NCBI RefSeq assembly: GCF_003935375.1
Contig: NZ_RHQM01000001.1
Span: 328,041-392,040 of the forward strand
DNA from: Stutzerimonas xanthomarina
GTDB lineage: Bacteria; Pseudomonadota; Gammaproteobacteria; Pseudomonadales; Pseudomonadaceae
Direction of reading: 5' to 3'
Length of the DNA: 64,000 nucleotides
A model generated the notes under the pieces. That model had not been told where the DNA came from and did no database searches. It saw nothing but the letters and a program-made list of their open reading frames with translations. Below are positions 1-9,920 of the stretch, piece by piece (within the stretch, counting starts at the first letter, position 1; each line of letters opens with the position of its first letter). Position numbers and translations under genes: made by a program.

Positions 1-2
1 AA

Positions 3-2042
3 GCCGACCGTGCACGTATCCAGGTCGGCCGCATCTCGCGCTTCGGTTTGCTGGAAATGTCCCGCCAGCGTCTGCGCCCCTCTCTGGGCGAGACCAGCGG
101 CATCGTCTGCCCACGCTGCAACGGCCAAGGCATCATTCGTGACGTCGAATCGCTGTCGCTGGCGATTCTGCGCCTGATCGAAGAAGAAGCCCTCAAGGAC
201 CGCACCGCCGAGGTTCGCGCACGCGTGCCGTTCCAGGTTGCAGCATTCCTGCTCAACGAGAAACGCAACGCGATCACCAAGATCGAGCTGCGCACCCGTG
301 CGCGCATCTTCATCCTGCCGGACGATCACCTGGAAACGCCGCACTTCGAAGTTCAGCGACTGCGTGACGACAGCCCAGAAATCATGGCAGGCCAAGCCAG
401 CTACGAAATGAGCCCGACCGAGGCCGAAGAAGCTCAGCCGGTCAGCTCCACACGCACCCTGGTTCGCCAGGAAGCGGCGGTCAAGACCGCACCGCAGCGC
501 ACCGCACCGGCGGCAGCCGCCGCAGCGCCAGCCGAAGCACCCGTTGCCGCGCCGGTGCAGGAACCAAGTCTGTTCAAGGGCCTGATCAAATCCCTGGTCG
601 GACTGTTCGCAGGCGAGACGAAAGAACCGCAGGCCACAGCCGAAGTCGAGAAGAAGCCCGCCTCGCCGCGCCCGCAGCGCAATGACGAGCGCCGCAGCGG
701 ACGCCAGCAGAACCGTCGCCGCGATTCGCGCGGTGGCCGTGATGAGGAGCGCAAGCCGCGCGAAGAACGTCAGCCCCGTGAGGAGCGCCAAGCTCGCGAG
801 GAGCGTCAGCCCCGCGAAGAGCGCCAGCCGCGCCCACCACGCGAGGAACGCAAACCCCGTGAACAGGCCGAAGTTGCCGAAAGCCAGCCGCGCCGCGAGC
901 GAGCCCCACGCGAGGACCGCAAGCCCCGCGAGGAGCGCAAGCGCGAACTGCGAGCGCCAATCGATGAAGCTCCGATCGCTGTAGCAGCAGAAGAAGAGCA
1001 GGCCGAGCGGCAACCACGCGCCCCGCGCGAAGAGCGCAAGCCGCGCGCCGAACGGCAAGCCCCGGTAGCCGCCGATGAGCTGCTGCAGCAATCCGAGGAT
1101 GCGAACGAAGCCGAGGACGCCCAGGACTCCAACGAGGGCAGCGAAGGCAACGACGGCGACCGCCCACGCCGCCGCTCCCGCGGCCAGCGTCGTCGCAGCA
1201 ATCGCCGTGAGCGTCAGCGTGACGCCAACGGTAACGAAATCGACGAGGTCGACGAGAGCAACGCCCCGGTGAAAACCGAGGAAATCGCCGTCGCAGCAAC
1301 AGCCGCCGCCCTGGCCGCGAACACCGCCGACACCGAAGCGGCTCCACAGGCCAGGCTCGCTGATGACGCCGTGATTCAAACCAGCTCCGAAGGTGTAGCG
1401 ACGATTGTCGAGCATGCGCCAAGCGTGGAAAGTACGGACGAGCAGCGCACTGTGGCCGAGCAGTCGATAGCTATCGAAGCTGCAGACGAGACATCGACAC
1501 ACGCTGCCGAAGTTGCGCCGAGCGAAGCACCACAGGTCGTCCAAGCCGACGTCACCCCGCAGCCTGCCCCGGAGCCGGTGGCCGAGAAAGTCGAAGTTGC
1601 ACCGGCCGTGGCGCCAGTACTGACGCCTAGCGGACGCGCGCCTAATGATCCGCGCGAGGTCCGTCGCCGTCAGCGTGAAGCCGAGCGTCTGGCCAAGGAA
1701 GCGGCAGAAGCCGACGCCAAGGCCGCAGCGGAGCAACCTCTGGCCAGCCCGGAGATTGTCGCCAGCGAGCCAGTCGTCGAAGCGCAAGTTGAACAAGTTG
1801 CGGAACCGGTGCCTGCCGACGCCCAGCCTGAGCCGTTCGCCGAGCCAGTCACCACCCTCCACGAGCAGCCGCTCGCCGAGGCTGACGAGCCCGCCGAACA
1901 AGCACAGGTGTCGACCGCTGAAGTAGACGAGCAGAAGCCAGAAGCACCGACAACTGAGGAAGTGGTTCAGCCATCACCCCAGGAGTCGGAACAAGCTGCA
2001 GAAGGTGACCAGCCAGATAACCGTGAGAAGCCGCAAGGCTAA
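3..2042 (+). CDS. rne: Ribonuclease E, C-terminal part (5' end outside window)
   Basis: Endoribonuclease that initiates mRNA decay and rRNA/tRNA processing and scaffolds the degradosome at the inner membrane. The reading frame is open from the first bases, so the S1 and most of the DNase I-like catalytic core lie upstream of the window. Visible are the end of the catalytic half ([14 protein letters not shown]) and the Zn-link motif CPRC (about nt 108-119), which holds the tetramer together. Then comes a long low-complexity tail: an Arg/Glu-rich block of PREER-type repeats (about nt 740-1060), a second basic patch (about 1160-1220) and an Ala/Glu/Pro-rich acidic end. This tail is typical of pseudomonad RNase E, where it binds RNA and partner proteins. 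A strong terminator follows directly. Confidence 0.96.
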   Translation, partial: ADRARIQVGRISRFGLLEMSRQRLRPSLGETSGIVCPRCNGQGIIRDVESLSLAILRLIEEEALKDRTAEVRARVPFQVAAFLLNEKRNAITKIELRTRARIFILPDDHLETPHFEVQRLRDDSPEIMAGQASYEMSPTEAEEAQPVSSTRTLVRQEAAVKTAPQRTAPAAAAAAPAEAPVAAPVQEPSLFKGLIKSLVGLFAGETKEPQATAEVEKKPASPRPQRNDERRSGRQQNRRRDSRGGRDEERKPREERQPREERQAREERQPREERQPRPPREERKPREQAEVAESQPRRERAPREDRKPREERKRELRAPIDEAPIAVAAEEEQAERQPRAPREERKPRAERQAPVAADELLQQSEDANEAEDAQDSNEGSEGNDGDRPRRRSRGQRRRSNRRERQRDANGNEIDEVDESNAPVKTEEIAVAATAAALAANTADTEAAPQARLADDAVIQTSSEGVATIVEHAPSVESTDEQRTVAEQSIAIEAADETSTHAAEVAPSEAPQVVQADVTPQPAPEPVAEKVEVAPAVAPVLTPSGRAPNDPREVRRRQREAERLAKEAAEADAKAAAEQPLASPEIVASEPVVEAQVEQVAEPVPADAQPEPFAEPVTTLHEQPLAEADEPAEQAQVSTAEVDEQKPEAPTTEEVVQPSPQESEQAAEGDQPDNREKPQG

Positions 2043-2055
2043 ACACCGCTGGCCT

Positions 2056-2087
2056 AAAAAAGGGATGCTTCGGCATCCCTTTTTTTT
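2056..2087 (+). terminator. Rho-independent terminator of rne
   Basis: Stem AAAAAGGGATG / CATCCCTTTTT with a CTTCGG tetraloop-type apex, followed by an uninterrupted T run. It begins 14 nt after the rne stop codon. Confidence 0.93.
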
Positions 2088-2091
2088 GCAT

Positions 2092-2190
2092 TGTCCCGTC
2101 CTGAATAAGGTTTACACCTTCGTCTTATTCATCGGGAGAACGCTCATGGCAGAAGGGGTGCGGCGCAGTCAGCAAGGCTATTCACTGCCC
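2092..2190 (+). mobile_element. Probable IS3-family insertion-sequence end remnant
   Basis: Starts TGTCCCGTCCTGAATAAGG, which resembles IS3/IS150-type termini. It carries a GAATAAG/CTTATTC inverted repeat (2103-2109 and 2124-2130), an AGGAG-like RBS region and an ATG at 2146. The ATG opens a short frame beginning MAEGVRRSQQGYSL, which I recognise as looking like the first residues of an IS3-family OrfA. After that the frame leaves the family pattern and soon stops. It would be a decayed left end inserted right behind the rne terminator. Recognition is from memory of the family; no second end is visible. Confidence 0.5.
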
Positions 2191-2415
2191 CATCTCTCCC
2201 CGAAAAAGCCGTCACTGCAAGCTTGAGAAGCCGGACCGGCTGCAGGTCGAAATTGAGCTCGCTTACATCCGATGCACATCGCAGGTTCTGCTTGGTTGCC
2301 CGCGCTAGGCGAACCGAAGTGCGAGATCAGTACAACTCAAGCGACCGGAACCAGATATCTACACCACCGCACGGCCTGGCTTTAACGCAGCCAGAACTGA
2401 CCGTACGAGTCGTAG
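2191..2415. other. Intergenic stretch without recognised gene
   Basis: Lies between the IS-like scar and the murB stop codon. Short open frames cross it but lack a convincing RBS or family resemblance. It may be further remnant DNA from the same insertion. Confidence 0.5.
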
Positions 2416-3435
2416 TCAGAGCACATTTGGCTCGATCTCAAGGCTTACGCCGAAGCGCTCCAGCACATCGGCCTGGATACGTCGCGCCAGGTCCAGCAGC
2501 TGCACCCCCGTGGCCAGGCCATGATTGACCAGCACCAACGCCTGCAGCCGATGCACCCCTGCGTCGCCGTCACGAAATCCCTTCCAGCCAGCCTTCTCGA
2601 TCAGCCAGCCAGCCGCCAGTTTCACTTGACCGTCGACTTGCGGATAACCGACCAGCTCGGGGTAACGATCGCGCAGCGTCTGAGCAGCGGCAGCCGGCAC
2701 CAGCGGATTCTTGAAGAAACTCCCGGCATTGCCCAGCTGCTGTGGATCCGGCAGCTTTTCACTGCGGATGGCACAAACAGCTCGGCTCACATCCTGCGCG
2801 GAAGGTACGGAAATCCCCTGCTCCGCCAAACGCTGGCGGATCGGCCCATACTCAAGATGCAGCGCTGCCTGGCGACGCAACGCGAAACGCACTCGCAGAA
2901 TCAGAAAACGCCCTGGCTGCTGTTTGAACAGACTGTCGCGATAACCGAATGCGCAGTCGTCCTGGCTGAACTCACGGAGGATCCCAGTTTCACTATCCAG
3001 TGCAGTGAGTCCTGCAAATACGTCCTTGATCTCGACACCGTAGGCACCGATGTTCTGGATTGGTGATGCACCAACGGTACCTGGTATCAGGCTCAGATTC
3101 TCGAGGCCCGCCAAGCCTTGATCCAGCGTCCAGAGCACGAATGGGTGCCAGGGCTCGCCTGCCTCGGCCTCGACCAGAACCTGCTCGGCAGACTCATCGA
3201 TGATGCGTTTGCCACGGCTGGCCATATGCAGGACAAGCGCCGGCACGTCACGAGTCAGCAGCAAGTTGCTGCCTCCACCGATCGGCAGCAGCGGAACGTC
3301 GAGCCGATGCGCCTGGGCGAGCGCGTCACGAACATCCTCATCGTTATGAGCGGCCGCGAAGTAGCGCGCACGCTGATCGACAGCGAACGTGTTGAATGCC
3401 TTGAGTGATCGGTTTGATTCGAGGGTCAGGCTCAC
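2416..3435 (-). CDS. murB: UDP-N-acetylenolpyruvoylglucosamine reductase MurB
   Basis: Cytoplasmic flavoenzyme that reduces UDP-GlcNAc-enolpyruvate to UDP-MurNAc with NADPH, the second committed step of peptidoglycan precursor synthesis. The 339-residue product has the FAD-binding signatures GGGSNLLL near residue 53 and IPGTVGASPIQNIGAYGVE around residue 115, and the C-terminal NAGSFFKNP substrate-binding motif. Length fits the E. coli-type (type I) MurB. The start codon overlaps the stop of the upstream phosphatase gene (ATGA), so the two are translationally coupled. It is the last gene of the kdsB-side cluster read leftward. Confidence 0.96.
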   Translation of the reverse strand: MSLTLESNRSLKAFNTFAVDQRARYFAAAHNDEDVRDALAQAHRLDVPLLPIGGGSNLLLTRDVPALVLHMASRGKRIIDESAEQVLVEAEAGEPWHPFVLWTLDQGLAGLENLSLIPGTVGASPIQNIGAYGVEIKDVFAGLTALDSETGILREFSQDDCAFGYRDSLFKQQPGRFLILRVRFALRRQAALHLEYGPIRQRLAEQGISVPSAQDVSRAVCAIRSEKLPDPQQLGNAGSFFKNPLVPAAAAQTLRDRYPELVGYPQVDGQVKLAAGWLIEKAGWKGFRDGDAGVHRLQALVLVNHGLATGVQLLDLARRIQADVLERFGVSLEIEPNVL

Positions 3436-3896
3436 AGTCGTCCCTTCAATTCCACGAGCAGCGCATCACAGGCCTCCTCGAGGAGATCCAGTACTTCCTC
3501 GAAGCCATCTGTCTCGCCGTAGTAAGGGTCTGGCACCACGCCACGCGCCAGGTCGTAGCGGCGTAGCAACAGATCAAGCTCCGCCCTGCTCGCTTCGGGG
3601 CGCAAGGCCTCCAGTCGAGCCAGGTTGTCGTGATCCATCGCCAGAATAAGGTCGAAACGCAGGAAGTCCTCCGGCTGCACCTGGCGCGCGCGCAGCGCTG
3701 TCAGCCGATAGCCGCGTTTGCCGGCCGCGGCGCAAGCACGCGAGTCCGGAGCCTTGCCCACATGCCAATCGCCGGTCCCAGCAGAATCGATCTCGATCCG
3801 ACTGCCGAGCCCAGCCTGCTCGACGCGCTGGCGAAACACGCCTTCGGCGGTGGGCGAGCGGCAGATGTTACCCATGCAGACGAACAGGATTCTCAT
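3432..3896 (-). CDS. Low-molecular-weight protein tyrosine phosphatase
   Basis: 154-residue phosphatase hydrolysing phosphotyrosine (or a related small phosphoester). The P-loop CMGNICRSP lies at the extreme N-terminus (C-x5-R-S, catalytic Cys and Arg) and the general-acid aspartate is in DPYYG near the C-terminus. The ATG at 3894-3896 was chosen because it puts the P-loop at residues 7-15, the usual place. Longer in-frame extensions have no family match and overlap kdsB. It sits one base after the kdsB stop and overlaps murB by 4 nt, an operonic arrangement common in Pseudomonas. Confidence 0.94.
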   Translation of the reverse strand: MRILFVCMGNICRSPTAEGVFRQRVEQAGLGSRIEIDSAGTGDWHVGKAPDSRACAAAGKRGYRLTALRARQVQPEDFLRFDLILAMDHDNLARLEALRPEASRAELDLLLRRYDLARGVVPDPYYGETDGFEEVLDLLEEACDALLVELKGRL

Positions 3897-3897
3897 C

Positions 3898-4662
3898 TCA
3901 GCCGCCCAGCAGACGACGGACCCGCTCCAGGTCTTCCGCGGTATCCACCCCCGCAGGCGGTGCCTGTACCGCGTCTGCAACGTGAATATGCTGGCCGTGC
4001 CAAAGCGCGCGCAACTGCTCCAGACACTCGGTATCCTCGAGCCAGCAAGGACCCCAGGAAACGAAATCAGCGAGGAAACCGGCGCGATAGGCGTAGATAC
4101 CAATGTGCCGGCGGTACGGCACGCCAACAGGCAGTACGCTGCGATCGGCGGCAAACGCATCTCTTGCCCAGGGCAGCGGCGCCCGGCTGAAGGTCAGCGC
4201 CAGGCCATTGGTGTCCGAGAGCACCTTTACCACGTTTGGATTGAACAGCGCCTGCACATCGCTCAATGGTTCGGCGAGCGTGGCGATGGCCGCCTCGGGG
4301 TGCGCAGCCAGATTGGCGGCAACCTGATCAATGACTGCCGGGGGAATCAGCGGCTCGTCGCCCTGCACGTTGACCACGATGGCGTCACTCGGCAGACCAA
4401 GCTGCTCGCACACCTCAGCCAGCCGGTCGGTGCCGGAGTTGTGGTCGGGGCGGGTCAAAACAACCTGCGCACCGAATGCCGAGCAGGCATCGACGATGCG
4501 TGAGTCGTCGGTGGCGATGACCGCGCGCTGAGCCGTGCTGTTGCTTGCCTGCTCCCACACGTGCTGGATCATCGGCTTGCCGGCAATGTCCTGCAACGGC
4601 TTGCCAGGCAGGCGGGTCGAGGCATAGCGGGCGGGAATCACGACAGTGTAGGCAGTGCTCAT
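3898..4662 (-). CDS. kdsB: 3-deoxy-manno-octulosonate cytidylyltransferase (CMP-KDO synthetase)
   Basis: Activates KDO with CTP to CMP-KDO for lipopolysaccharide inner-core synthesis in the cytoplasm. The 254 residues start with the nucleotidyltransferase signature [16 protein letters not shown] (CTP-binding loop) and contain [10 protein letters not shown] and the C-terminal [11 protein letters not shown] typical of KdsB. Overlaps the upstream Trm112-like gene by 4 nt (ATGA). Together with lpxK next door it makes this a lipid A/core cluster. Confidence 0.97.
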   Translation of the reverse strand: MSTAYTVVIPARYASTRLPGKPLQDIAGKPMIQHVWEQASNSTAQRAVIATDDSRIVDACSAFGAQVVLTRPDHNSGTDRLAEVCEQLGLPSDAIVVNVQGDEPLIPPAVIDQVAANLAAHPEAAIATLAEPLSDVQALFNPNVVKVLSDTNGLALTFSRAPLPWARDAFAADRSVLPVGVPYRRHIGIYAYRAGFLADFVSWGPCWLEDTECLEQLRALWHGQHIHVADAVQAPPAGVDTAEDLERVRRLLGG

Positions 4663-4844
4663 TTGTCGAGGCGCTCATCCACGTCCAGCGTACGGGCCTC
4701 GCTCTCGAGCATCACCGGGATGCCATCGCGCACGGGAAACGCCAGGGCGTCGGCCTTGCAGATCAGTTCCGACTTGTCATCGGTCAGCTTCAGCGGCCCC
4801 TTGCATAGTGGGCAGGCCAGTATGTCGAGCAGTTTGGTATCCAT
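4659..4844 (-). CDS. Trm112-like (UPF0434/YcaR) small zinc-type protein
   Basis: 61-residue protein that starts [18 protein letters not shown], the hallmark of the Trm112/YcaR family. The family has a CPxCKG knuckle and a second Cys near residue 30 (LICK). Trm112 proteins elsewhere activate methyltransferases; the bacterial YcaR role is unknown. It is conserved between lpxK and kdsB in many gammaproteobacteria, and that arrangement is kept here. Confidence 0.92.
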   Translation of the reverse strand: MDTKLLDILACPLCKGPLKLTDDKSELICKADALAFPVRDGIPVMLESEARTLDVDERLDK

Positions 4845-4889
4845 GCGCAGTCCTTGGAAGCGTTCGACTGCGATGGCAGTGCGAGCGGC

Positions 4890-5894
4890 TTAAGAGTGAT
4901 CGGGCAGCAATCGCGCCAACTGGCCGTCGAACCAGGTGACGAAAGCCGCAGAAGGTACGGCGTGCACCTGAAGATATGACCAACCCGGCGGTGCGAAGGC
5001 CCGGCATTTAACCGCATCCTTCTCGGTCATCACCAACGGCAGGGCGGGGCTGAATTCCAGCTGCTCCTGGCTGTAGGCGGCGTGATCGGCGAAGGGGTGC
5101 GGAATCGGACGCCAGTGTAGCGTTTCGAGCGTGGTGAAGAAACGCTGCGGGTTGCCGATGCCAGCCACCGCGTGCAGCAGCTGGCCGGCGGGAAAGTGAT
5201 CGAGAGGCCAGCGCTCGCCGGAGCACAGTTCGACCAGCGCGACCGGCTTGAGGCTGAACGCATAGCCGTCGGCGGTATCCGAATCGGTGCCGTTGACCAG
5301 CACAGCATCCACGCTATTCAGGCGTTCGGCCGGTTCGCGCAAGGGGCCAGCCGGCAGGCAGCGCCTGTTGCCCAGCCCGCGTGCCGCGTCGATCAGTACG
5401 AGTTCGAGGTCCCTGGCCAGCCGATAGTGCTGCAGGCCATCGTCGGAAAGGATCAGGTCAAGCGATTCGGTCTCCAGCAGGCACCGTACCGCGCGTGATC
5501 GGTCGGGATCTATCATCAGCGGTACGCCGGTACGCTGCACGATCAACAGCGGCTCGTCGCCTGATTGCTCCGCCGAGTGTTCGGGTTGAACGCGCCAGGG
5601 CAGCGCCGACGGCTTGGCACCGTAGCCGCGGCTGACGACGCCGACGCGCAGCCCGCGGCTACGGCAATGCTCGATCAGCCAGAGAATCAGTGGAGTCTTG
5701 CCTGTTCCACCTACGGTGATGTTACCCACCACGATGACCGGCACTGGTGCGCGATAGGCAGCGCTTTCACCTTTGAGAAAGCGCCGTCGCTTTGCCTCGA
5801 CCACGCGCCGATAGAGTAGCTCCAGCGGAGCCAGCACACATAGGGCCGGATGCCCCTGATACCAGGCGCGTTGCAGGCGATCGGCGAATGACAT
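4890..5894 (-). CDS. lpxK: Tetraacyldisaccharide 4'-kinase LpxK
   Basis: Inner-membrane-associated kinase that phosphorylates the 4' position of the lipid A disaccharide precursor, giving lipid IVA. The 334 residues contain an N-terminal amphipathic/membrane segment, the P-loop [14 protein letters not shown] at about residue 55 and the LSDDGLQHY catalytic/Mg motif at about residue 145. ATG at 5892-5894 overlaps the exbD stop by one base. The usual partner msbA is not adjacent; exbBD occupy the upstream position. Confidence 0.97.
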   Translation of the reverse strand: MSFADRLQRAWYQGHPALCVLAPLELLYRRVVEAKRRRFLKGESAAYRAPVPVIVVGNITVGGTGKTPLILWLIEHCRSRGLRVGVVSRGYGAKPSALPWRVQPEHSAEQSGDEPLLIVQRTGVPLMIDPDRSRAVRCLLETESLDLILSDDGLQHYRLARDLELVLIDAARGLGNRRCLPAGPLREPAERLNSVDAVLVNGTDSDTADGYAFSLKPVALVELCSGERWPLDHFPAGQLLHAVAGIGNPQRFFTTLETLHWRPIPHPFADHAAYSQEQLEFSPALPLVMTEKDAVKCRAFAPPGWSYLQVHAVPSAAFVTWFDGQLARLLPDHS

Positions 5895-6322
5895 CAGGGA
5901 GAGGCCTGCGCCTCGACCGTGGTGATGCGCAGTTGGCCGAAGCCCAGCTTGCCGGCGGCATCCATCGCGGTGATCACCGCCTGATGCGGGGTCTTACCAT
6001 CGGCGCTGATGACCATCGGCAGCCGATTGTCGCCGCCAGATTCCTTGCTCAACGCCGCCATCAGCGAATTGAGGTCGCTCTTCAGTAGCGCTTTGCCGTT
6101 GAGCGAATAATTGCCGGCCACGTCGATCAGCACTTCCAGCTGGCGGACCTCGGCATCCTGGGGCGGTGTACCGCTGGCGGCTTCCGGAAGATCGACCTTG
6201 AGCTGCGTTTCACGGGTGAAGGTCGTGGTGACCACGAAGAACAACAGCAGAATGAAGACCACGTCGATCAGCGGTGCCAGCCCAATCTCCACGTTCTCCC
6301 GGGGTTTGCGACGGAATTTCAC
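5894..6322 (-). CDS. exbD: ExbD/TolR-family biopolymer transport protein
   Basis: 142 residues with a short N-terminal cytoplasmic stretch ([20 protein letters not shown]), one transmembrane helix carrying the conserved membrane aspartate ([13 protein letters not shown]) and a periplasmic domain. With ExbB it forms a proton-driven motor that energises TonB-type outer-membrane transport or a related envelope process. It starts with GTG overlapping the exbB stop (GTGA). Position between exbB and lpxK is typical of pseudomonads; the exact partner (TonB or another protein) cannot be read from sequence. Confidence 0.93.
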   Translation of the reverse strand: MKFRRKPRENVEIGLAPLIDVVFILLLFFVVTTTFTRETQLKVDLPEAASGTPPQDAEVRQLEVLIDVAGNYSLNGKALLKSDLNSLMAALSKESGGDNRLPMVISADGKTPHQAVITAMDAAGKLGFGQLRITTVEAQASP

Positions 6323-6951
6323 GCCTTGTCCTCACCGAGATCGACATCGCGGTCGCCCTGCACCACTTCCACCAGCTTGATCGCTTCCTGCTCCATGCCA
6401 ACGACCAGCTCGTCGACGCGGCGTTGCAGGAAACGATGGAAGAACAGCGCTGGGATACCGACCATCAGGCCCGCCGCGGTGGTGATCAGCGCTTTGGCGA
6501 TGCCGCCGGCGAGCAGGGGCGCATTGGCCATGCCCGAGTCCATGAAGGCACTGAAGATTTCGATCATGCCCAGCACCGTACCCAGCAGCCCGAGCAAGGG
6601 CGCGATGCCGGCAATGGTGCCCAGCGCGTTGAGGTAACGCTCGAGGTCGTGAACGACCCTGGCCGCGGCTTCCTCGATGCATTCCTTCATGATCTCGCGA
6701 CCACGCTTGGAGTTGCTGAGGCCGGCGGCAAGAATCTCGCCCAAAGGCGAATCCGCGCGCAGCTCCTTGAGCTTCTGGTTGCTTAGTTTCTTGTCCTTGA
6801 TCCACTTCCACACCTGGCCAAGCAGATGCGGCGGCGTGACACGACTCGGGCGCAGCGTCCACAGGCGCTCAGCAACGATGCCGGCGGCGGCGATGGAACA
6901 CAGGATGATTGGCAGCATTATCCAGCCGCCTGCTTTGACCAGCTCCCACAC
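6319..6951 (-). CDS. exbB: ExbB/MotA/TolQ-family proton channel protein
   Basis: 210-residue membrane protein with three hydrophobic segments: near the N-terminus (AGGWIMLPIILCSIAAAGIV), in the middle (LGTIAGIAPLLGLLGTVLGM) and late (ALITTAAGLMVGIPALFFH). The GLLGTV and TTAAGL motifs of MotA/TolQ/ExbB channels are present. It pairs with the downstream exbD. A GTG start is used, with an AGGGGG Shine-Dalgarno about 9 nt upstream. The product drops the extra N-terminal periplasmic domain seen in some ExbB proteins. Confidence 0.93.
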   Translation of the reverse strand: MWELVKAGGWIMLPIILCSIAAAGIVAERLWTLRPSRVTPPHLLGQVWKWIKDKKLSNQKLKELRADSPLGEILAAGLSNSKRGREIMKECIEEAAARVVHDLERYLNALGTIAGIAPLLGLLGTVLGMIEIFSAFMDSGMANAPLLAGGIAKALITTAAGLMVGIPALFFHRFLQRRVDELVVGMEQEAIKLVEVVQGDRDVDLGEDKA

Positions 6952-7022
6952 GAGATGAATCCCCCTCGAAAAAGTGGCGCCACTCTAGCATAGGGTCGCG
7001 GGGTCGCCGACGGCCGCCGTTC

Positions 7023-9248
7023 TCATTTTTCCCGCCAGAACCGACGTTCCGCACGCTGTATCTCCGCCACCGAGAAATCGCCGAGATCGATGCGGATCGC
7101 GCCGTGCAAGGCGGTGTCGTAAACGTCGATTGCGGACGCTTCGAGGCGAGCGGTCACAGTCGGATGAGGATGACCGAAAGCGTTGTGCAGGCTGCGCGAG
7201 ATCAGCGCGGCGCTCGGTTCCACCGCTCGCAGGAATGGCTCCGACGATGAGCTGCGGCTGCCGTGATGAGGCAATAGCAACCACTGCGCCTTTACATCCT
7301 GTCCGCTGAGCAGCAACGCCTGCTCCGCGGCCTGATCGATATCGCCGGTAAGCAGCACCCGTTCGCCATTGGCCTCGACCAGCAGAACGCATGACGTCTG
7401 ATTGCTTTCCCGGGCCGCCTGCCATTGCCAGAGACTGAAACGCACGCCGTTCCACCGCCACTCGGCACCGTTTTCACAGGGCTTGGCATTCAGATCGGTC
7501 GCATGTCGTTGCGGCTCCCCACTGACGGTCCGCGCGACCGGAAGCAGTCGACGGATCGCCTGAGCGCCACCGGAATGATCGTTATCCGCATGGCTCAGCA
7601 GCAGTATGTCCAGCCTCTTCACGCCCAGGCTTCGCAGCGACGGGAACACGACACGCTCGCCGGTATCGAAATCACCCTGTCTCGGTCCCGCATCGTAGAG
7701 CAACGCGTGCTCCCGGGTCCGCACCAGTACCGAAAGCCCCTGCCCCACATCCAGCACCGAGACCTGCGCCCGTCCTTCGGCTACTTCGGAATACGGCGGA
7801 TACACCAACGGCGCCAGGAGCACCAGTCCGAGCGCACGCACCGGCACACCTGACGGCAATAACATCAACAGCACACCCAGCCCAATCATCAGCAAGGCCC
7901 AGATGGGTATACCGACCGCCAGCCAGGCGGGTTGCCAGGTAGCCATGGCGGACAGCAGCTCGAACAGCAGCGCCAGCGAGGTGCCGACCAACCAGAGTAG
8001 CGTCTCGCCGATAGCGCCCAACGGCAGAAGCAACGTACCGAGCAGCGCGAAGGGAACGGTGAGGCTTACCCAGGGTACGGCAATCAGATTGGCCAAAGGC
8101 CCGCTGGCGCTGACCGGCAGTCCCAACGTCAGTAACAGAGGCAGCAGGCCGAGGGAAGCTGCCCATTGGGCGCGCGTCAGCGTCGCCCACCACTTCCATC
8201 GGCCGAGCCGACCGGAGAACGCCAGCGCGAGCACCGCAACGGCCCCGAATGAGAGCCAAAACCCCGGCTGCAACGAGACCAAGGGATCGACCAGCAGGAC
8301 ACCATTCAGCGCCAGCAACAGCGGCTGCCAGACACCCAGATGACGAAAGCGCAAGCGCCAGAGCAGGACCACGGCGACCATGAGACACGCACGACGCACC
8401 GGCACATCGAACCCCGCGAGCCATCCATAGGAAAGCGCACCAGCGAGAGCCAACGCGCATGCGCATGGAAGCCAGGGCCAACGGCTGGGCCAGAAGCCCC
8501 ATCGAGCTGCTAGCGCAACCAGTCCGTATAGCAAGCCAGCCAGCATGCCGATGTGCTGTCCGGATATGACCATCAGGTGCACCGTGCCGGTGTCCTGCAA
8601 CACCTGCCAATCCTCACGACTCAGGCCGGAGTCATCACCGACCACCAGTGCCGCGATCGCGCCTTGTCGACCGGACGCGGAGACCTCCATCAGACGGAGC
8701 CTCAAGCGGTCGCGCCAACTATTCACGGAGTGCGGCGCGAAGAGGCGCTCTCCCGCTTTGACCGAACCGGTCGCGCCAATGCGACGCGCCAGCAACCAGG
8801 CTTCGTAGTCGAACGCATGCGGATTGACCAGGCCACGCGGACGTTTCAGTCGAGCCGCAAGCCGCCAACGCTCGCCGGCCCGCACTTGCGGGCCGCCGTA
8901 CCAGGACAGACGCACCTTCGACGGCAGCCCAGCATGCCTCGACTCGATATCCTCCAACTCGAAGCGCACGACATCGCCCGTGCTGGTGGGCAATCCACTG
9001 ACCGTCCCCTGGATCCAGTATGTCCGGCCATCTTGCGAAACGGGCAGGCGATCATCAATGGCACTCTGGCACTGCCAGCATGCCCAGGCGAACCCGAGGA
9101 GAAGCAACCCAGACGACGCCCAGCGCCGACGCGAAAGCAGCATGCCCCCCAGCACGCCAAGCACGCACAAGATCCAGACAGAGGGCAACGCCGGTAAGAA
9201 ACGGGGCAAGACGAGCCCTGCCGCGAGCGCCAACATCCATGTGCGCAT
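7023..9248 (-). CDS. comEC: DNA internalization competence protein ComEC/Rec2
   Basis: Inner-membrane channel for single-stranded DNA entry during natural transformation. About 741 residues: N-terminal hydrophobic helices, an OB-like segment (about residues 50-170), the multi-helix Competence domain with the HLMVISGQHIGMLAG motif, and a C-terminal metallo-beta-lactamase domain with LSHADNDHSGG and LPHHGSRSS metal-ligand motifs. The ATG at 9246-9248 has AGGAG 9 nt upstream; a start 24 nt earlier is possible. P. stutzeri is known to be naturally transformable, which fits an intact gene. Confidence 0.95.
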   Translation of the reverse strand: MRTWMLALAAGLVLPRFLPALPSVWILCVLGVLGGMLLSRRRWASSGLLLLGFAWACWQCQSAIDDRLPVSQDGRTYWIQGTVSGLPTSTGDVVRFELEDIESRHAGLPSKVRLSWYGGPQVRAGERWRLAARLKRPRGLVNPHAFDYEAWLLARRIGATGSVKAGERLFAPHSVNSWRDRLRLRLMEVSASGRQGAIAALVVGDDSGLSREDWQVLQDTGTVHLMVISGQHIGMLAGLLYGLVALAARWGFWPSRWPWLPCACALALAGALSYGWLAGFDVPVRRACLMVAVVLLWRLRFRHLGVWQPLLLALNGVLLVDPLVSLQPGFWLSFGAVAVLALAFSGRLGRWKWWATLTRAQWAASLGLLPLLLTLGLPVSASGPLANLIAVPWVSLTVPFALLGTLLLPLGAIGETLLWLVGTSLALLFELLSAMATWQPAWLAVGIPIWALLMIGLGVLLMLLPSGVPVRALGLVLLAPLVYPPYSEVAEGRAQVSVLDVGQGLSVLVRTREHALLYDAGPRQGDFDTGERVVFPSLRSLGVKRLDILLLSHADNDHSGGAQAIRRLLPVARTVSGEPQRHATDLNAKPCENGAEWRWNGVRFSLWQWQAARESNQTSCVLLVEANGERVLLTGDIDQAAEQALLLSGQDVKAQWLLLPHHGSRSSSSEPFLRAVEPSAALISRSLHNAFGHPHPTVTARLEASAIDVYDTALHGAIRIDLGDFSVAEIQRAERRFWREK

Positions 9249-9398
9249 GCTTTTTCGACTCCTGGAATCCATTCCGGGACCGCTGTGGGCGGATGGTCAA
9301 TTTGTCGCGGGCGTAGACCTAATGTCACAAAACTCCTGTCAGCGCCGCATCGCGATTCGAGGCATAATCGCCGGGCTGCAGCCTGCCAGAGAACCTTC

Positions 9399-9914
9399 AT
9401 GCCGCGTCGCTTTTTCAAACGCTACATGCCGCACCCCGATCGCATCAAGACTAACAAGTCCCTGCGTTTTCTCGGCGCGCTGATTCACGATCCCAATCTC
9501 TGGCATCTCAATAGGCACTCGGTGGCGCGAGCCATGGCTATCGGCCTGTTTTGGGCGATGATTCCGATGCCCATGCAGATGCTCGCGGCAGCCGTCTGTG
9601 CACTTCCCGCGAGAGCCAATCTGCCCATCGCGGTAGGTTTGGTCTGGCTGACCAACCCGCTGACCATGCCTCCGGTGTTCTATTGCAATTACAAGGTCGG
9701 AACCTGGCTGCTGGATACACCGGCCTCTGACATGCCGGCAGAATTGAGCCTGGCCTGGGTAAGTCACATGCTGCAGCACAACTGGCAGCCGCTGTATCTG
9801 GGCTCGCTGGTTTCGGGCGTCGTTTTCGCCATTCTCGGCTACGTTCTAACTCAGGCCTACTGGCGCTGGTGGGTCGGGCGCAGCTGGCGCCGGCGGCAGA
9901 ACGGCCGGCGCTAA
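9399..9914 (+). CDS. DUF2062 membrane protein
   Basis: 171 residues from the ATG at 9399, where the family consensus starts (MPRRFFKRYMPHPD). It contains the DUF2062 pattern, with SVARAMAIGLFWAMIPMPMQM followed by a hydrophobic stretch, WLTNPLTMPPVFY, and a C-terminal transmembrane helix before a basic tail. Function is unknown; the family is often linked to cell-envelope genes. Divergent from comEC. A longer in-frame extension upstream lacks family similarity. Confidence 0.88.
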   Translation: MPRRFFKRYMPHPDRIKTNKSLRFLGALIHDPNLWHLNRHSVARAMAIGLFWAMIPMPMQMLAAAVCALPARANLPIAVGLVWLTNPLTMPPVFYCNYKVGTWLLDTPASDMPAELSLAWVSHMLQHNWQPLYLGSLVSGVVFAILGYVLTQAYWRWWVGRSWRRRQNGRR

Positions 9915-9920
9915 CGGCCA

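Noticed and set aside
740..1060. Possible CRISPR or DNA repeat array
   Set aside because: The repeats follow codons (PREER-type) and vary in length; no spacers or fixed repeat. They are part of the RNase E coding tail.
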